From Theobroma cacao (Eukaryota > Streptophyta > Magnoliopsida > Malvales > Malvaceae): a stretch of DNA of 64,000 nucleotides. The stretch spans positions 14,863,115 through 14,927,114 of the forward strand of contig NC_030859.1 in the NCBI RefSeq assembly GCF_000208745.1, in the 5' to 3' direction. Positions within the stretch are counted from its first letter, which is position 1. Each line of letters opens with the position of its first letter. The notes beneath the pieces are model-generated. The model did not search any database. It had not been told where the DNA came from and worked only from the letters and a program-made list of their open reading frames with translations. Both the position numbers and the translations under genes were made by a program. Positions 45,824-57,790 of this stretch are shown one piece after another.

Positions 45824-47489
45824 ATGGCTCAACAGAAAATCATAGTTACTGAGGGATAATCAACAAACAGACCACCTTTGTTTGATGGCTCTAATTACCC
45901 TTATTGGAGCACTAGAATGTCAATCTATATTAGAGCCATGGATTATGAAATGTGGGACGTCATAACTGATAGACCCTTTATGCCCTCAACCGTGAATGTA
46001 GTAACAAATGAGTTTATGTCCAAGCCAAGGTTTGAATGGACTGAGGCTGAAACTAAGAAAGTTCAAATAAACTTTAAGGCCATCAACACATTGTTCAAAT
46101 AAACTTTAAGGCCATCAACACATTACATTGTGCCTTGACCACCATTGAATTTAACAAAGTCTCAAGTTGTACAACAGCTAAACAAGTGGGGGAAAAACTG
46201 AGAATAATCCATGAAGGGACTTCTCAAGTAAAAGAGTCCAAAATTGATCTCTTAACACATAGTTATGAAATGTTCAAAATGGAGCCTGGTGAAGACATCA
46301 CCAGTATGTTTGATAGGTTTACAAACATTACAAACAAATTAAGTCAACTAGGCAAGCCTATCCCTGAGCATGAATTAGTTAAGAGACTGCTTAGATGTTT
46401 ACCAAAATCCTGAAAACCAAAATTGACTGCCATTAGAGAGGTTAAAGATCTTAACATCATCACTCTCAATGAGATATGTGGTTCTTTTCTCACTCATGAG
46501 CTGGAGCTTAAGGAAGAAGAAGAAGAAGACCGAAAGGAATTAAAGGAAAAGAAAAAGAGCATTGCACTTAAAGCCAACATTCTTGAAGAAGAGCTGAAAG
46601 AGCTTTCCTGTGATGATGATGAAGATTTAGCTCTAGTTGCAAGAAAATTCAGAAAACTAATGAGCAGAAGAAATCAAAGACTAACTAGAAGAGGTTTCAG
46701 GAAAGACCAAGGTGTTTCATGGAAAATAAGGAACAAAAATGACTCCAACAAAAAAGAGGAGATGATTTGCTACGAATGCAAGAAACCTAGTCACTTCAAG
46801 TCCGAATGTCCATTACTGAAAGATGAAACCCCCAAGTAAAGTAAGAGATCCAAGAAAGTAATGGTGGCTACTGCATGGTTGGACAGCGACACATCAAGCT
46901 CTAAAACTGATGATGAAAATCTAAGGAAAGAGCAAACATCTATTTAATGGCACAAGAGGATGAAATAAAGGTACCCTCATCCCCCTGCATTAATTCTTAT
47001 GATGATTTACAGGATAAATATGAATGCCTTTATGATGAATTTGAAAAACTTTTTTCAAAATACAAATCATTGAAGAAAAAGGCTGCATTACTTGAAAATG
47101 ATTTGGAACAAATCAAACAAGAGTTCACCTCTGTTTTTGAGCAAAGAAATATTTTGCAAATTAAGTTAGAACACTCAAAGACAGACTTTGAGTTTTTAAA
47201 ACAAGAGCTGGAAAACAAGTTTTCAGCTTTACAAATAACTCTTGATGAAAACACATCTCTTAAATGTTTGAAAAATGAATCTTCAAAAAGAGATGCATAC
47301 CACAATAAATATTTAGCTAAAGCATTACCTAGATGTTATAATTGTGGTAAACATGGTCATTTGTCATATGACTGTTTTAAGAAAAGAAAAGTGCAGAAAG
47401 TTAAGAAAATATGGGTTCCTAAGGGATCCTTTGCTGCAACTAACACTCAAGGACCCATCAAAGTATGGGTACCTATAAAGAAAATTTGA
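45824..47489 (+). pseudogene. gag: Copia-2 gag (broken)
   Basis: ATG at 45824 (MAQQKIIVTEG), a stop at 45857, then PPLFDGSNYPYWSTRM and the Gag body. It has zinc knuckles CYECKKPSHFKSEC (about 46770-46811) and CYNCGKHGHLSYDC (about 47335-47376), and ends KVWVPIKKI. Breaks: a 32-base tandem duplication at 46062-46125 that shifts frame, TGA near 46411, TAA near 46837, and a frameshift near 46930. Confidence 0.88.
46062..46125 (+). repeat. 32-bp direct tandem duplication in gag
   Basis: TTCAAATAAACTTTAAGGCC plus ATCAACACATTG is present twice in immediate succession, the copies differing only at the last base. Copia-1 has a single copy (about 17634-17665). It causes a frameshift. Confidence 0.93.
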
Positions 47490-47540
47490 AATTCTATTTT
47501 GTAGGTTGAGCTGGACTTAAAAGAGACATGTTCAAGAGCT

Positions 47541-50500
47541 CAACTCAAGAAGAAACAGCCTTGATACTTGGATAGTGGCTGTTCACTGCACATGACAAGA
47601 CATGAAATACTGTTTGCTCAGTTGGATAAGAGAAAAGGAGGAACTGTATCCTTTGAAGACGATTCAAAAGGCAGAATCTATGGTATAGGTACGGTTGGTA
47701 AGAGTTCCCAAACTCAAATTAGTCATGTGTTACTAGTTAAAGGCTTAAAACATAATCTACTAAGTATTAGTCAATTATGTGATAAAGGATTTAAAGTATG
47801 TTTTGATTCAATTAAGTGTGAAGTGATTGATATGAGTACAAATAAAATCTCATTTATAGGAAAAAGGTTAAAGAACATGTATGTAATTTTTCTTGAAAAC
47901 CTTGATGTGAATAGTGAAGTATGTCTTGTTGCAAATGCTGAAAATGATAGCTGGTTATGACATAGGAGATTAGGACATGTGAGCATGCATACTATGTCTA
48001 AATTAATAAAGAAAAATCTTGTTGCTAGACTGCCGAAATTAAAATTTGAAAAAGATAGGATATGTGATGCTTGCTAATTAGGAAAACAAGTTAGAACATC
48101 CTTAAGACTAAGAAAATAGTGTCAACATCTAGACCTCTTGAATTGTTGCACATTGATCTATTTGGTCCAATAAGCACAACTAGCTTAGGAGGCAAATCTT
48201 ATGACCTTGTAATAGTTGATGACTACTCTAGATATACTTAGGTATACTTCCTTGCTCATAAGAATGATGCGCTACAAACATTCTTAAGTTATTGTAAGAA
48301 AGTAGAAAATGAAAAAGGACTAGCCATAGTTAGCATAAGGACTGATCATGGAGGAGAATTTGAGAATGATGAGTTTGAAAAATTTTACAATGAAAAGGGG
48401 TTGGATCACAATTTTTCTGCACCTAGAACACCCTAGCAAAATGGAGTTGTAGAAAGGAAAAACAGAACATTAAAAGAAATGGCTAGGATCATGTTATGTG
48501 AGAACAACCTACCTAAGTATCTTTGGGTTGAGGCAGTAAATATAGCAGCTTATATCCTTAATAGAGTCTCAATAAGACCCTTGATTTCAAAGACTCCATA
48601 TGAACTGTACAAAGGTAGAAAACCAAATATTTCTCACCTTAGAAGTTTTGGCTGTAAATGCTTTGTATTGAACAATGGAAAACAGCCCCTAGGGAAGTTT
48701 GATGCAAAGAGTGATGAAGCAATATTTTAGAATATGCATTAAACTCATAGGCCTATAGAGTTTTTAACAAAAGGACCCTAAACGTTGAAGAATCAGTCCA
48801 TGTAGTTTTTGTTGAGTCAAATGCATTACAAAAAGAAGTTCATGATGATGATGATGATATAGAAATCCTAGAAAAACAAATAGAGGAAATGAGCAGAAAA
48901 TAATAAAAATTATGAAGAAAGCTCATCTAGAAGAGAAAATGAAACTCCATTTCTAGGAAATCTACAATGAGCAAAAACTCAGCATGATGATCTACCAAGG
49001 AGTTGAAGATTTGTAAGAGATCACCCACAAGACCAAATAATAGGTGACATTTCACAAGGAGTTAGAACTAGGAAAGCAACTAAAGAAACTTGTGAGTTTT
49101 CAGCTTTTATATCTCAAATTGAACCTAAAAACTTTGAAGAAGCTGAAAGAAGGAAAGTTGAATAATGGCCATGCAAGAAGAACTTGTTCAATTCACTAGG
49201 AATCATATATGGTCATTAGTACCTAGACCTTCAAATCATCCTATTATTGGTACTAAATGGGTATTTAGAAATAAAGTAGATGGGCAAGGAAATGTAGTTA
49301 GAAACAAAGCTAGGCTGGTAGCAAAAGGATACAACAAGAAGAAGAAATAGATTATGATGAAACCTTTACTCCCATAGCTAGGATTGAAGCCATAAGGTTG
49401 TTGCTAGCTTTTGCATGCTTCATGAATTTTAAGTTGTACCAAATGGATGTAAAAAGTGCATTTTTAAATGGATTAATTCAAGAGAAATTTTTTGTAGAAC
49501 AACCATCTGGTTTTGAAGATTTTAAAAAATTTGATCATGTTTTTAAGCTTCACAAAGCATTGTATGGATTGAAACAAGCTCCTAGAGCTTGGTATGAGAG
49601 GCTTTCAAAATTTCTAGTTGAAAAAGGATATGATAGAGGCAGCATCGATACTACATTGTTCATTAAGAGATATCTAAATGATTTAATTATTGTGCAAATA
49701 TATGTGGATGATATTATATTTGGTGTAACTAATGAAGCTCTATGCAAGAACTTTGCAAAGGAAATGTAGGGTGAATTTGAGATGAGCATGATGGGAGAGT
49801 TGAAGTACTCCCTTGGTCTTCAAATCAAACAAAATGAGGAAGGAATCTTCATCAACCAAGAAAGATATACTTATGATATGCTCAAGAAATTCGATATGCT
49901 AAAGCTGAAATCAATTTCCACGCCAATGAGTCCATCCACCAAACTCGATTTAGATGAAAAAGGTAAAGATGTAGATCAAAAGCTCTATAGAGGTATGATC
50001 GACTCTCTTCTTTACTTAACAGCAAGTAGACCAGATATTCAGTTTTGTATGTGCTTGTGTGCTAGATTTTAGTCACAACCTAAAAAAATCACACCTAACA
50101 GCTGTTAAGAGAATTTTTAGATATCTCATAGACACTCAAAAACTAGGAATATGGTACTCTAGAAACTCAACTCTTAACTTTGTTGGATATTCAAATGCTG
50201 ACTTTGCTGGTAGCAGAACTGATAGGAAAAGAACTAGTGAAACATGCCAATTTTTAGGAAGGATGCTTGTGTCTTGGTCCAGCAATAAGCAAAACTCAGT
50301 AGCACTATCTACAATACAGGCTGAATATGTTTCATTAGGTAATTACTGTGCACAAATCCTTTGGATCAAGCAACAATTAAAAGACTATGGAATAATTATG
50401 CATAATGTACCAATATACTGTGATAACACAAGTGCAATCAATATATCAAAAAATCTTGTGCAACATTCTAGGACAAAACACAATGAAATTAGGCACTATT

Positions 50501-50640
50501 TTATTAGAGACCATGTAGTGAAAAATGACATTAAAATAGATTTTATGAATACTCTACATCAATTAGCAGACATTTTTACCAAACCACTGAGTGAAGATAG
50601 ATTTTGTGAGATTAGATGAAATTTGGGGATGGTTAATGTG
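47541..50640 (+). pseudogene. pol: Copia-2 pol (broken)
   Basis: Protease (LDSGCSLHMT at about 47568), integrase (HIDLFGP near 48150, TDHGGEFENDEF, GVVERKN near 48445), reverse transcriptase (FAFACFMNFKLYQMD-type core, LHKALYGLKQAPRAWYERL, YVDD at about 49700) and RNase H (SWSSNKQNSVALSTIQAEY; YCDNTSAI). At least nine stops or frameshifts, including 47562, 47958, 48075, 48239, 48434, 49767 and 50070. Each of these stops corresponds to Trp or Gln in Copia-1. Confidence 0.9.
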
Positions 50641-51047
50641 AAGGAATTATAAGAAAATCTTTGGCTCTCATAGTAAAAACATAATGCATTCAGTCAACTA
50701 AGGAATTCTTAGTCAACTAAGAGTGGTCTAACATCCTTAAATAATAAGACTTAGTAAGTTTAAAGAAATAGGAGTAAATTGTGGTAAAAATTTGATTTAC
50801 CGGGTGTAAAGAGAAATAGAGCAGAGCTGCCAAGGGTAAATAATCAAAATTTTAAAGGGAGATTTGAAAATATGAAGAAATAAAAGTAGGGCAGTTCTTA
50901 AAGGAAGATGAGAAGTTTTCTGAGCAATAACTACTGCCAACCTCTGCTTCCCTCTCCTCTGCAACCCATTGCTCTAAAAACAAAAACCTAAATCTTCCTA
51001 GTTGCCTCTAAAACTGACTTAGACCTTCAGAAATTTCTAGAACCAAA

Positions 51048-52996
51048 ATGGCTAGAACACCTTAGAGTAAAGAAGTGTCAGAGAATAAGAAAGGAAAAAG
51101 GTCAATGGAAGAAGAAACTAGAACAAAAAATCAGAAGAAGAAACAGAAAATTGCGCCTGCTTCAGTGAAGGAAATAGTCAAGAAATTAAGGGAAAAAAAG
51201 CAGAAAACTGACAAGAAGAAAGATACAAAACCCTCACTCCATAAAGGTATCGGTTCTTCTTCTTCTTCGAAATTTAGAAATAAGCTGCATGAGTATAGAT
51301 TCAAGAATATAGAAAATGCACTAATGTTCTGCGAAAAGTTCATTAATTGGAAGAGTTTTAAGGAAAATGTAGATATCCAGACCAGTTTATCTAACTACTT
51401 TGATGAGCTTAAACTTAAAAGTTACAGCACCTTTAAGAATAGGTCATATAGTCCAAGTCTAGTTAAGGAATTTTACTTTGGCATTGCTTTGAAAGAAAAG
51501 GAATTAGTAGATTCTGATGACTATGTAGAATATGGCTTGAATGTCTATTTGAATGGAAAAGAGTTTATTGTGACTGTTGGAGATTTAGGAAACCTGTTGG
51601 AAATAGAAGGTGAAATAGGTGAATTTAAACTTATAAAAAAATATGATTCGTCCTCACTGTGGGAGATCATCACTGAAAGGAAAGAAAAATACTTCTCTAA
51701 AAGTAATTCAGGTTTGATAATCAATCCACAGATTAGGATACTGCATTACTTTATAGAAGCTAATATTCAAGGGAGGAGTGGAAGTCTTAGCTACATCAGC
51801 ATCCAGGATCTTTGGCTGATGAAGCATGCTTTTAATGAAGTGTCTCTAAAACTGGGGAGATTTATGATTGAGAAAATGAGAAGTGCCTGCAGACTTGTTA
51901 AGGTAAATCTGCCATATGGGAATGTGATTACATCCCTTGTGCAGAAGAAAGGAATATGGGCTAAAAGCTATGATATGGACTTGGTGAAAACCAAAGACCA
52001 AGCCATTTATTATGGCAGCTTAGTTAAGATGGGGTATGTGCTCGATGGAGAAAAGTTCATTAAAATCTCCAAAACTGGCCCAAGAAAAGATCACAGTCTG
52101 CTTGCTCAACTTGAAGAAGCTCTTTCCAGATTTTCGAATGAGATGATTTTTAATTTGCTTATGAGGATTGACGGTAAGCTGACTGACCAAGAGTGAAGCT
52201 ACAAAAAATGGAAGATAAAATCACTGAGTTGGAAAACAAGCTGAAAGAGAAGGAAAACATGACGTCTGAACCTATGGCTGTAGACAGTTTTGTCACACCC
52301 AGCACTGCACCTGCACAGCAAGGTGTTGAAGGTTCAGCAGAGCCAACAGAGAAGTCTACAAGTTCTGGCACTCAAGCTGAAGGCTCTACCTACAAGTTTG
52401 CTAGTCTTGTTCTACAAACTGAGGACTCCTCACAAGGAGCTGAACAGCCAGCCAAATCGTCTTTCCTTGAACCTCAAAGCAAAAATGACTCAAAACAAGG
52501 GACTGAAGTAGCTAGTGCAGAAATTGAGAAATATCAGGCCTCTTTTCCAAATTCAGAGGAAGTATCCATTCTAGACATTTTTCATCAAATGGTCAGAAAA
52601 GAACAAGCTGAAAAAGACATTGTCAATACAACAACTCAAAAGAATGGTGCAAATGTAAGAAAAGGAAAAAAACCTGCTTTAACTCCTAAACTAAAGGCAA
52701 AAATAGGGAAACCAAAAGCCACCACAGCACCACCAACTAAGGTAAAACAACCAACCAAAGGAAGGAAGACTATGGCAACCAAGATAGCTTTTCCCAAAAG
52801 AAAAAAGTCTTTCAGATTGGCAGAGAAGTCCAAACTAGTTTCAACCTCTTCTCCTCACAGTCTAGTTCATGTTTTAGACAAATTTTCTCTAGAATCCTCT
52901 CCTAGAAAGTCATCTCATCTCCTAGAACCCTCTCTGTTTCCTCTTAACCCTTTCTATGGAATTAAATCCTCACCCTCTGTTTCATCCAATGAGTAG
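51048..52996 (+). pseudogene. Copia-2 third ORF (after RNase H), nearly intact
   Basis: Homologue of the Copia-1 third ORF, 650 codons long. ATG at 51048, one stop at 51063-51065 (codon 6), then open to 52196, where a single-base loss (about 52191) shifts frame, and open again to 52996. Layout: Lys-rich basic N-terminus (KKGKRSMEEETRTKNQKKKQ), serine run at about residue 70, globular domain (residues about 75-340), coiled coil (KLQKMEDKITELENKLKEKE), then a Ser/Thr/Pro/Lys tail with SPRKSSHLLEPSLFPLNPFYG. No signal peptide or hydrophobic helix seen, so an envelope role is unlikely. A nucleic-acid or chromatin-binding role would fit the basic regions, but that is inference. Confidence 0.82.
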
Positions 52997-53805
52997 AATC
53001 CCCCTCCTTTGATGTTGACAAAAAAGGGAGTAGTATGGTACCAAGGGAACAGGAACCAAAGAATAATGTTTAAAAAATAAAAAATGTTAGGGTAGAGGAA
53101 CCAAAAACCTAGGAAAGGAAAGAAACCAGAACTAAGGGAGCATGAAATTAAAGAAATAGGAGATAAGAAGCAAAAATAGTCCAAGGGCATTTTCGAAATA
53201 CTTTTTAATCAACTGTTATTTGTGCCTTAGTGGCACTGAAACACTCAGCTCTAATTTTGTTATTTATGTGGATGTATGTGAAACATGAATGCTTCTATAT
53301 TTATGATATTTAACTGCTGTAAACTAAAGTCTGCTGATGTTTTGATATTTTGATTGTCATAAACAAAATCTGCTGCTAATATGCTGATTTGGATTTACAT
53401 GCTGATAGATGATGTTTATATAATGTCTGATGAGAATAAGTCATAGATGAAGCATATAGCATATCAATTGAAATGTGGATGATGTAGACACAATCTGAAA
53501 TCAATTGACTGTTGATAGCTGCTGGAATATACATAAAAATCTGTCAAACCTTGCAGCTGAAAATTTTTGAATGCAAATCACTCTATATTGCTGCACATAT
53601 ATATTCTCTAAATATACAATATCATTTTCTATATGATGAGAATAAAATTGGCTGAAATAAAATAAGCAAAATATGCACACACTAAGGGGGATCTTATACT
53701 TAAGGAGAGAAATCCTCAATTCCTGTAGAAAACTAAAAAGAATTTAAAATGACACTATGTTGTTAATCAAGGAGTGTTTTTTGTCATCATCAAAAAAGGG
53801 AAAAT
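52997..53805 (+). promoter_or_regulatory. Copia-2 3' non-coding region and polypurine tracts
   Basis: Aligns with 25721-26525. Polypurine tracts: AAGGGGGATC (53687) and the LTR-adjacent AAAAAAGGGAAAAT (about 53792-53805), the latter altered from AAAAAAGGGGGAGAT in Copia-1. Confidence 0.65.
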
Positions 53806-54877
53806 TGTTGGCTCCATTAGTTTTTGATGATAATAAAACATTCTCATTTATTTGTGTCTAATACCTTTACTTAAGTGTGCAGGAAATTAATATATGAAAT
53901 TAATTTCGTAACTCTTCAAAGAGTATTTTGAAAGAAAATGAGGGATAAAATCAACAAGATGTAACTAAATAACAAGAGGACGCTTGCTGGTTAAACAAGA
54001 AAGAACATTAGTTGACCAAAAATTTAAATTGGAGCAATGACGGACTGAAGAGTTTGAGAAACAGAACCAACTTAGTCAACCAAGTCAGTCGACTAAGTGC
54101 CCTCTACTAGAATCTGCAAACCAGAAACAGAATCAACTTAGTCAACCAAGTTAGTCGACTAAGAGCTCTCTGTCTACAATTTGAACCAGAGCACTACAAG
54201 ATAGATTAACGGATAGAACTCATCCTCAACTGTTTCCAACAGCCATAAACTGTCAAACTGCCATAAGAGTTGCATCTCCAAGTATAAAAGGGTCTTCCAA
54301 CAATGAGAAACAAGTTTTTTGAAGCCTTGAATGAGATTTGAGCTTTAGAAAGAAGAAAAACCAGAAAAGCTTCACTGCACTTGTCTGCACTTAAACGCCT
54401 ACTCTTTGTCATTGTATTTAGCACTTAATCTTGTACCAATCAGATCAACTTGTGATCATAGGTACTTTCTTTAACTTTTCTTCTTGTATACTTAGAGTGA
54501 GGGAGTCACTCTAAAGGGTTGTTCAAGCTTGGGAAAGCTTGAATGTTATAGGTTGTGGTTTAGCCTTGGAAAACCACTTTAGGTTTTAGTTGAGCCCGTG
54601 AAAAACTAGTGTAAAGGTTTTGGCTGAGCCTGCGAAAAGTCATTGTAAAAGTCTGGTGAAAGCTTGTGAATTTCACCGGATTCTTAATGAATCGTTGGGA
54701 AAATCCTTGGTTGCATAATCAAGGTAGTGGATGTAGGTCTTGGAGCGAACCACTATAAATTGCTGTCCATTGTCTACTCTGTTTTTATTTTCTTTGTTCT
54801 GAAAATTAGTTCCACACCTTGTCAAAAGCCAAATTGTGCTATTCACCCCCCTCTAGCACATATCAACGGGACCAACA
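53806..54877 (+). repeat. Copia-2 3' LTR
   Basis: TGTTGGCTCC...GGGACCAACA followed by TTCTT. U3 holds two copies of an AGTCAACCAAG..AGTCGACTAAG unit (54074-54167). TATAAAAGGG near 54283. Confidence 0.92.
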
Positions 54878-54981
54878 TTCTTTTGGAAGGTTCAATCTAA
54901 GTTTGATGTTCAAAACATGTAATCTATATGCTCACCTAAGGATTTTCTAACTTATGATCCTACTCAAGGTGGGATTTCACA
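54878..54981 (-). mobile_element. LTR-D solo LTR, piece 3 of 3
   Basis: Runs from the TTCTT duplication to GGGATTTCACA, then TAAAT (54982-54986), which matches 29513-29517 and closes the LTR-D solo element. Confidence 0.85.
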
Positions 54982-55737
54982 TAAATGATACAACAAAAAA
55001 TAATTTGGAGATATGTACAACAATGTTACTTTACATATTAGGAAAACGAGTAAACAAATTAAAAAAATTAACAAATCACACTATTTGCAAAAATCTCTAG
55101 GGCAAAACTATTTCGAAGGCCGTCTATGGTGTTTGCCTTCAAGGTATGATCTTCCAAACCGATCAACCATTGCAATGAAGTGATAACCTAATCCCCACAA
55201 CTATGCGAATCTTGCTATTTCGGGGTTTCTACATTTAACTTATGCCTTATCCTTGTAAAAGGTCACTTTTGATAATGCGAGCTGATAAAGTACCTGGGCC
55301 GGTGGCATATAACGAGAAACAATGTTGTTAGTGAACCCATCTGCCTATTGTGCAAGCTGGACTTCATTGCATCTGTTTGACTATGTATGATGAGTCAACT
55401 AACATCATACTCCATTTCAGTAAGTTGATGTGCACTACCACCTACTGGTTGTTGAAAACGCACAGTACGAGAATTGAGTCAACCTCATGCCATGGCAAAC
55501 CCTACAGAGGACTCCCACCCCTCGCATATTCAAGCACATGCTCTGACAAAATCACCTTAGTTGGCTTGAATGTCTTATTGGTCGAGGAAGGCCGCATTTC
55601 TTTGCTCAGACCTAGCAAAATAAGCTGTCAATTAAGTTACGCACAATAGTTAGACGCCATGAACTAATACGCACCTCATACATTTTAATAATTACAACGC
55701 ATTAAAATATACTTAAATAGAAGTAGCTATCAATAAT

Positions 55738-57250
55738 TGTTGTTGAATTTTCTACTCACGCAAATGCACATATCGCAAAGATAATATAAAGATGAGTAGA
55801 GTGTCGATCCCACAAAGAATTGAATTAATCTTCATTGTTAACTACTAAAATTAACACACCTTAATTTTATCAAAATAATTAAAATTAAAAAGGAAATTTT
55901 AAATTAATAAACTAAAAACTAAAACTAATATATCAACAAAATTATTAACTTCTAGTGATTACCAAACCTAAGATTATGATATCCCTCAATACTTCATCTG
56001 AATATTGTCTCTCTCTCTTAACTTAGTTTAATGGATTAAGTAGCTGACCTAGAGTTCTAAATTATTTACAAATCTCTGTCGAGCTTCTCATAGAAATATC
56101 TCTCTCAATTAATTTATTATATGTCTATGTAAATTAAATTGAAGAAAGATTCATTAAGTTTGCGCTATACTTGTGGCTACGTATGGCTTATAGGTGTATG
56201 TCTACCCTATATGCAAATCAAATCACCTAATCAACTAAGTTTATTTGATCATACGCTATTCTATTCAAGGTCTACCTAAATCTCCTTCGTCAAGGTTTAA
56301 TTTAAATTTTCAATTCAATCTAATTGGTGATCAAGCAATTAGAAGCATTAAGAATAGAATAAAATAAACAACCTAAATCTATCAAACACAATCAAAAGAG
56401 AGATAAATAATTCAGACTATATAATGAGTTCAATCATAATCTTAGATTAATGAATTTGTTCTCCATCAAGTCACACATCATCATTGAATAAAGTTTAAAC
56501 ATTAAGAACAAAACCAAAAAACTAAGAGAATAAAAGAAAAGATAGAAAAACTCAAGAGCTGTATTCTTGATCTCCAAATCTCCTTGAATCCTTCAAATTT
56601 TTCATAGCTTCAATGACTCTTGTGGCTTAACTCTTAGCTATTAATTTGGTGTTTTTTCGTTCTTTTTTGAAAGGTTGTTTTTATAGGCTTTGAAGTTAGG
56701 CCAAGTTGGGTGGAGAAAGAAGTCAATTTCAACTAGAATTTCCTCACTAGACTATGTGAGTAGCAGCCTTGTCCAATTAATTAACAGAAATCGTAATTGT
56801 CTTAGGACTACTATAGTATGTTAAATTTGACAAGATTGTTTACCACCTTCCAATCTAAATCGGATAAACTAGTAAACATAAAAGTTGTATATTTTTCTCT
56901 TATCTTTCTAATGGCTTAAGATTCACTTTATTTGGAGCTTTGTAGAGAAAGTTATAGCTAAAATACCAAAATATATACAATGGAAGTTTGCACCTTGAAA
57001 TTGATCTCCTTCTTTTACTAAAATTTTTCTGTCAAATACCTACAAAAGTACAAATAAATCAATAACAACCTATCTTATCCACATTAACAACAAATTAAGC
57101 ATAAAATTAACCGTGATTAGATTGATTCACCTAAAATAACTAATTTAAAATAATTAAATAAAATCTACTAATTTCGATGCATTACTACAAGAACTAAACT
57201 AAATTATTATCAAAATTAAGTTCAAATAACTCTATATCATAGAGTTATCA
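55738..57250 (-). mobile_element. Solo Gypsy-1 LTR inserted in the Ulp1 pseudogene
   Basis: Reverse complement of the Gypsy-1 LTR over its full length: TGTTGTTGAATTTTC at the left, GAGTTATCA at the right, 1513 bases. Flanks ATAAT (55733-55737) and ACAAT (57251-57255) differ by one base, consistent with an aged 5-base target duplication. Confidence 0.9.
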
Positions 57251-57599
57251 ACAATGCATATTCTCTGCTTGTAGAGTTATGGATGGTGCTCGGACGCTCG
57301 CTTACACATGATGCTGATGCATGCATCAATGTGTTGGTTGTCCAACAACTCACTCGGCATCTGCAATTATCGAAAAAAATCAAGACCCTTCTACCTTTCA
57401 ATGCCCAAAATGTTAACCCTGCATATATATAGCACATGCATCAAAAGGTCTATGGAATTAATAATCTAGAACCATTAACCCTAATACCTTTCATGAAAGA
57501 CTTATATCTGTCTTTCAAATCATTTTTCACTCTGCACTGGACTAACAGCGTGTTAACGTATGGGCTTCGAAGGTATTTGCTGGCTATTCTCACATGTGC

Positions 57600-57790
57600 A
57601 TCTTCGACTTGAGGTGGAGGTGGAGTCTTCGGGAAAGGTGTGATTTAACCATGTTGGGGGCCTTTTGGTGGAGTTGATACTCGAGCAAGACATTGGGAAG
57701 TTATAGTTGAACCACTTGCAAGATGAGGTACCTCTTCGACTTGAGGTGGAGGTGGAGCCTTAAGAGAAGGTGTGCGTTGATAATGTTAGG
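57600..57790. repeat. Two-copy repeat in the Ulp1 pseudogene
   Basis: CTTCGACTTGAGGTGGAGGT followed by GGAG recurs at about 57604 and 57736 (period near 132), encoding the two PPPPPQVE stretches on the minus strand. Confidence 0.75.

Larger units (their letters stand above)
43551..54877 (+). mobile_element. Copia-2: Sirevirus-like retrotransposon, decayed
   Basis: Same gene order as Copia-1 with the LTR variant TGTTGGCTCC...GGGACCAACA. Flanked by TTCTT (43546-43550 and 54878-54882). The first base of the 5' LTR is mutated (CGTTGG). The 3' half of the 5' LTR and the primer site are gone, replaced by two partial Gypsy LTRs (44128-45785). Many stops and frameshifts. Confidence 0.9.
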
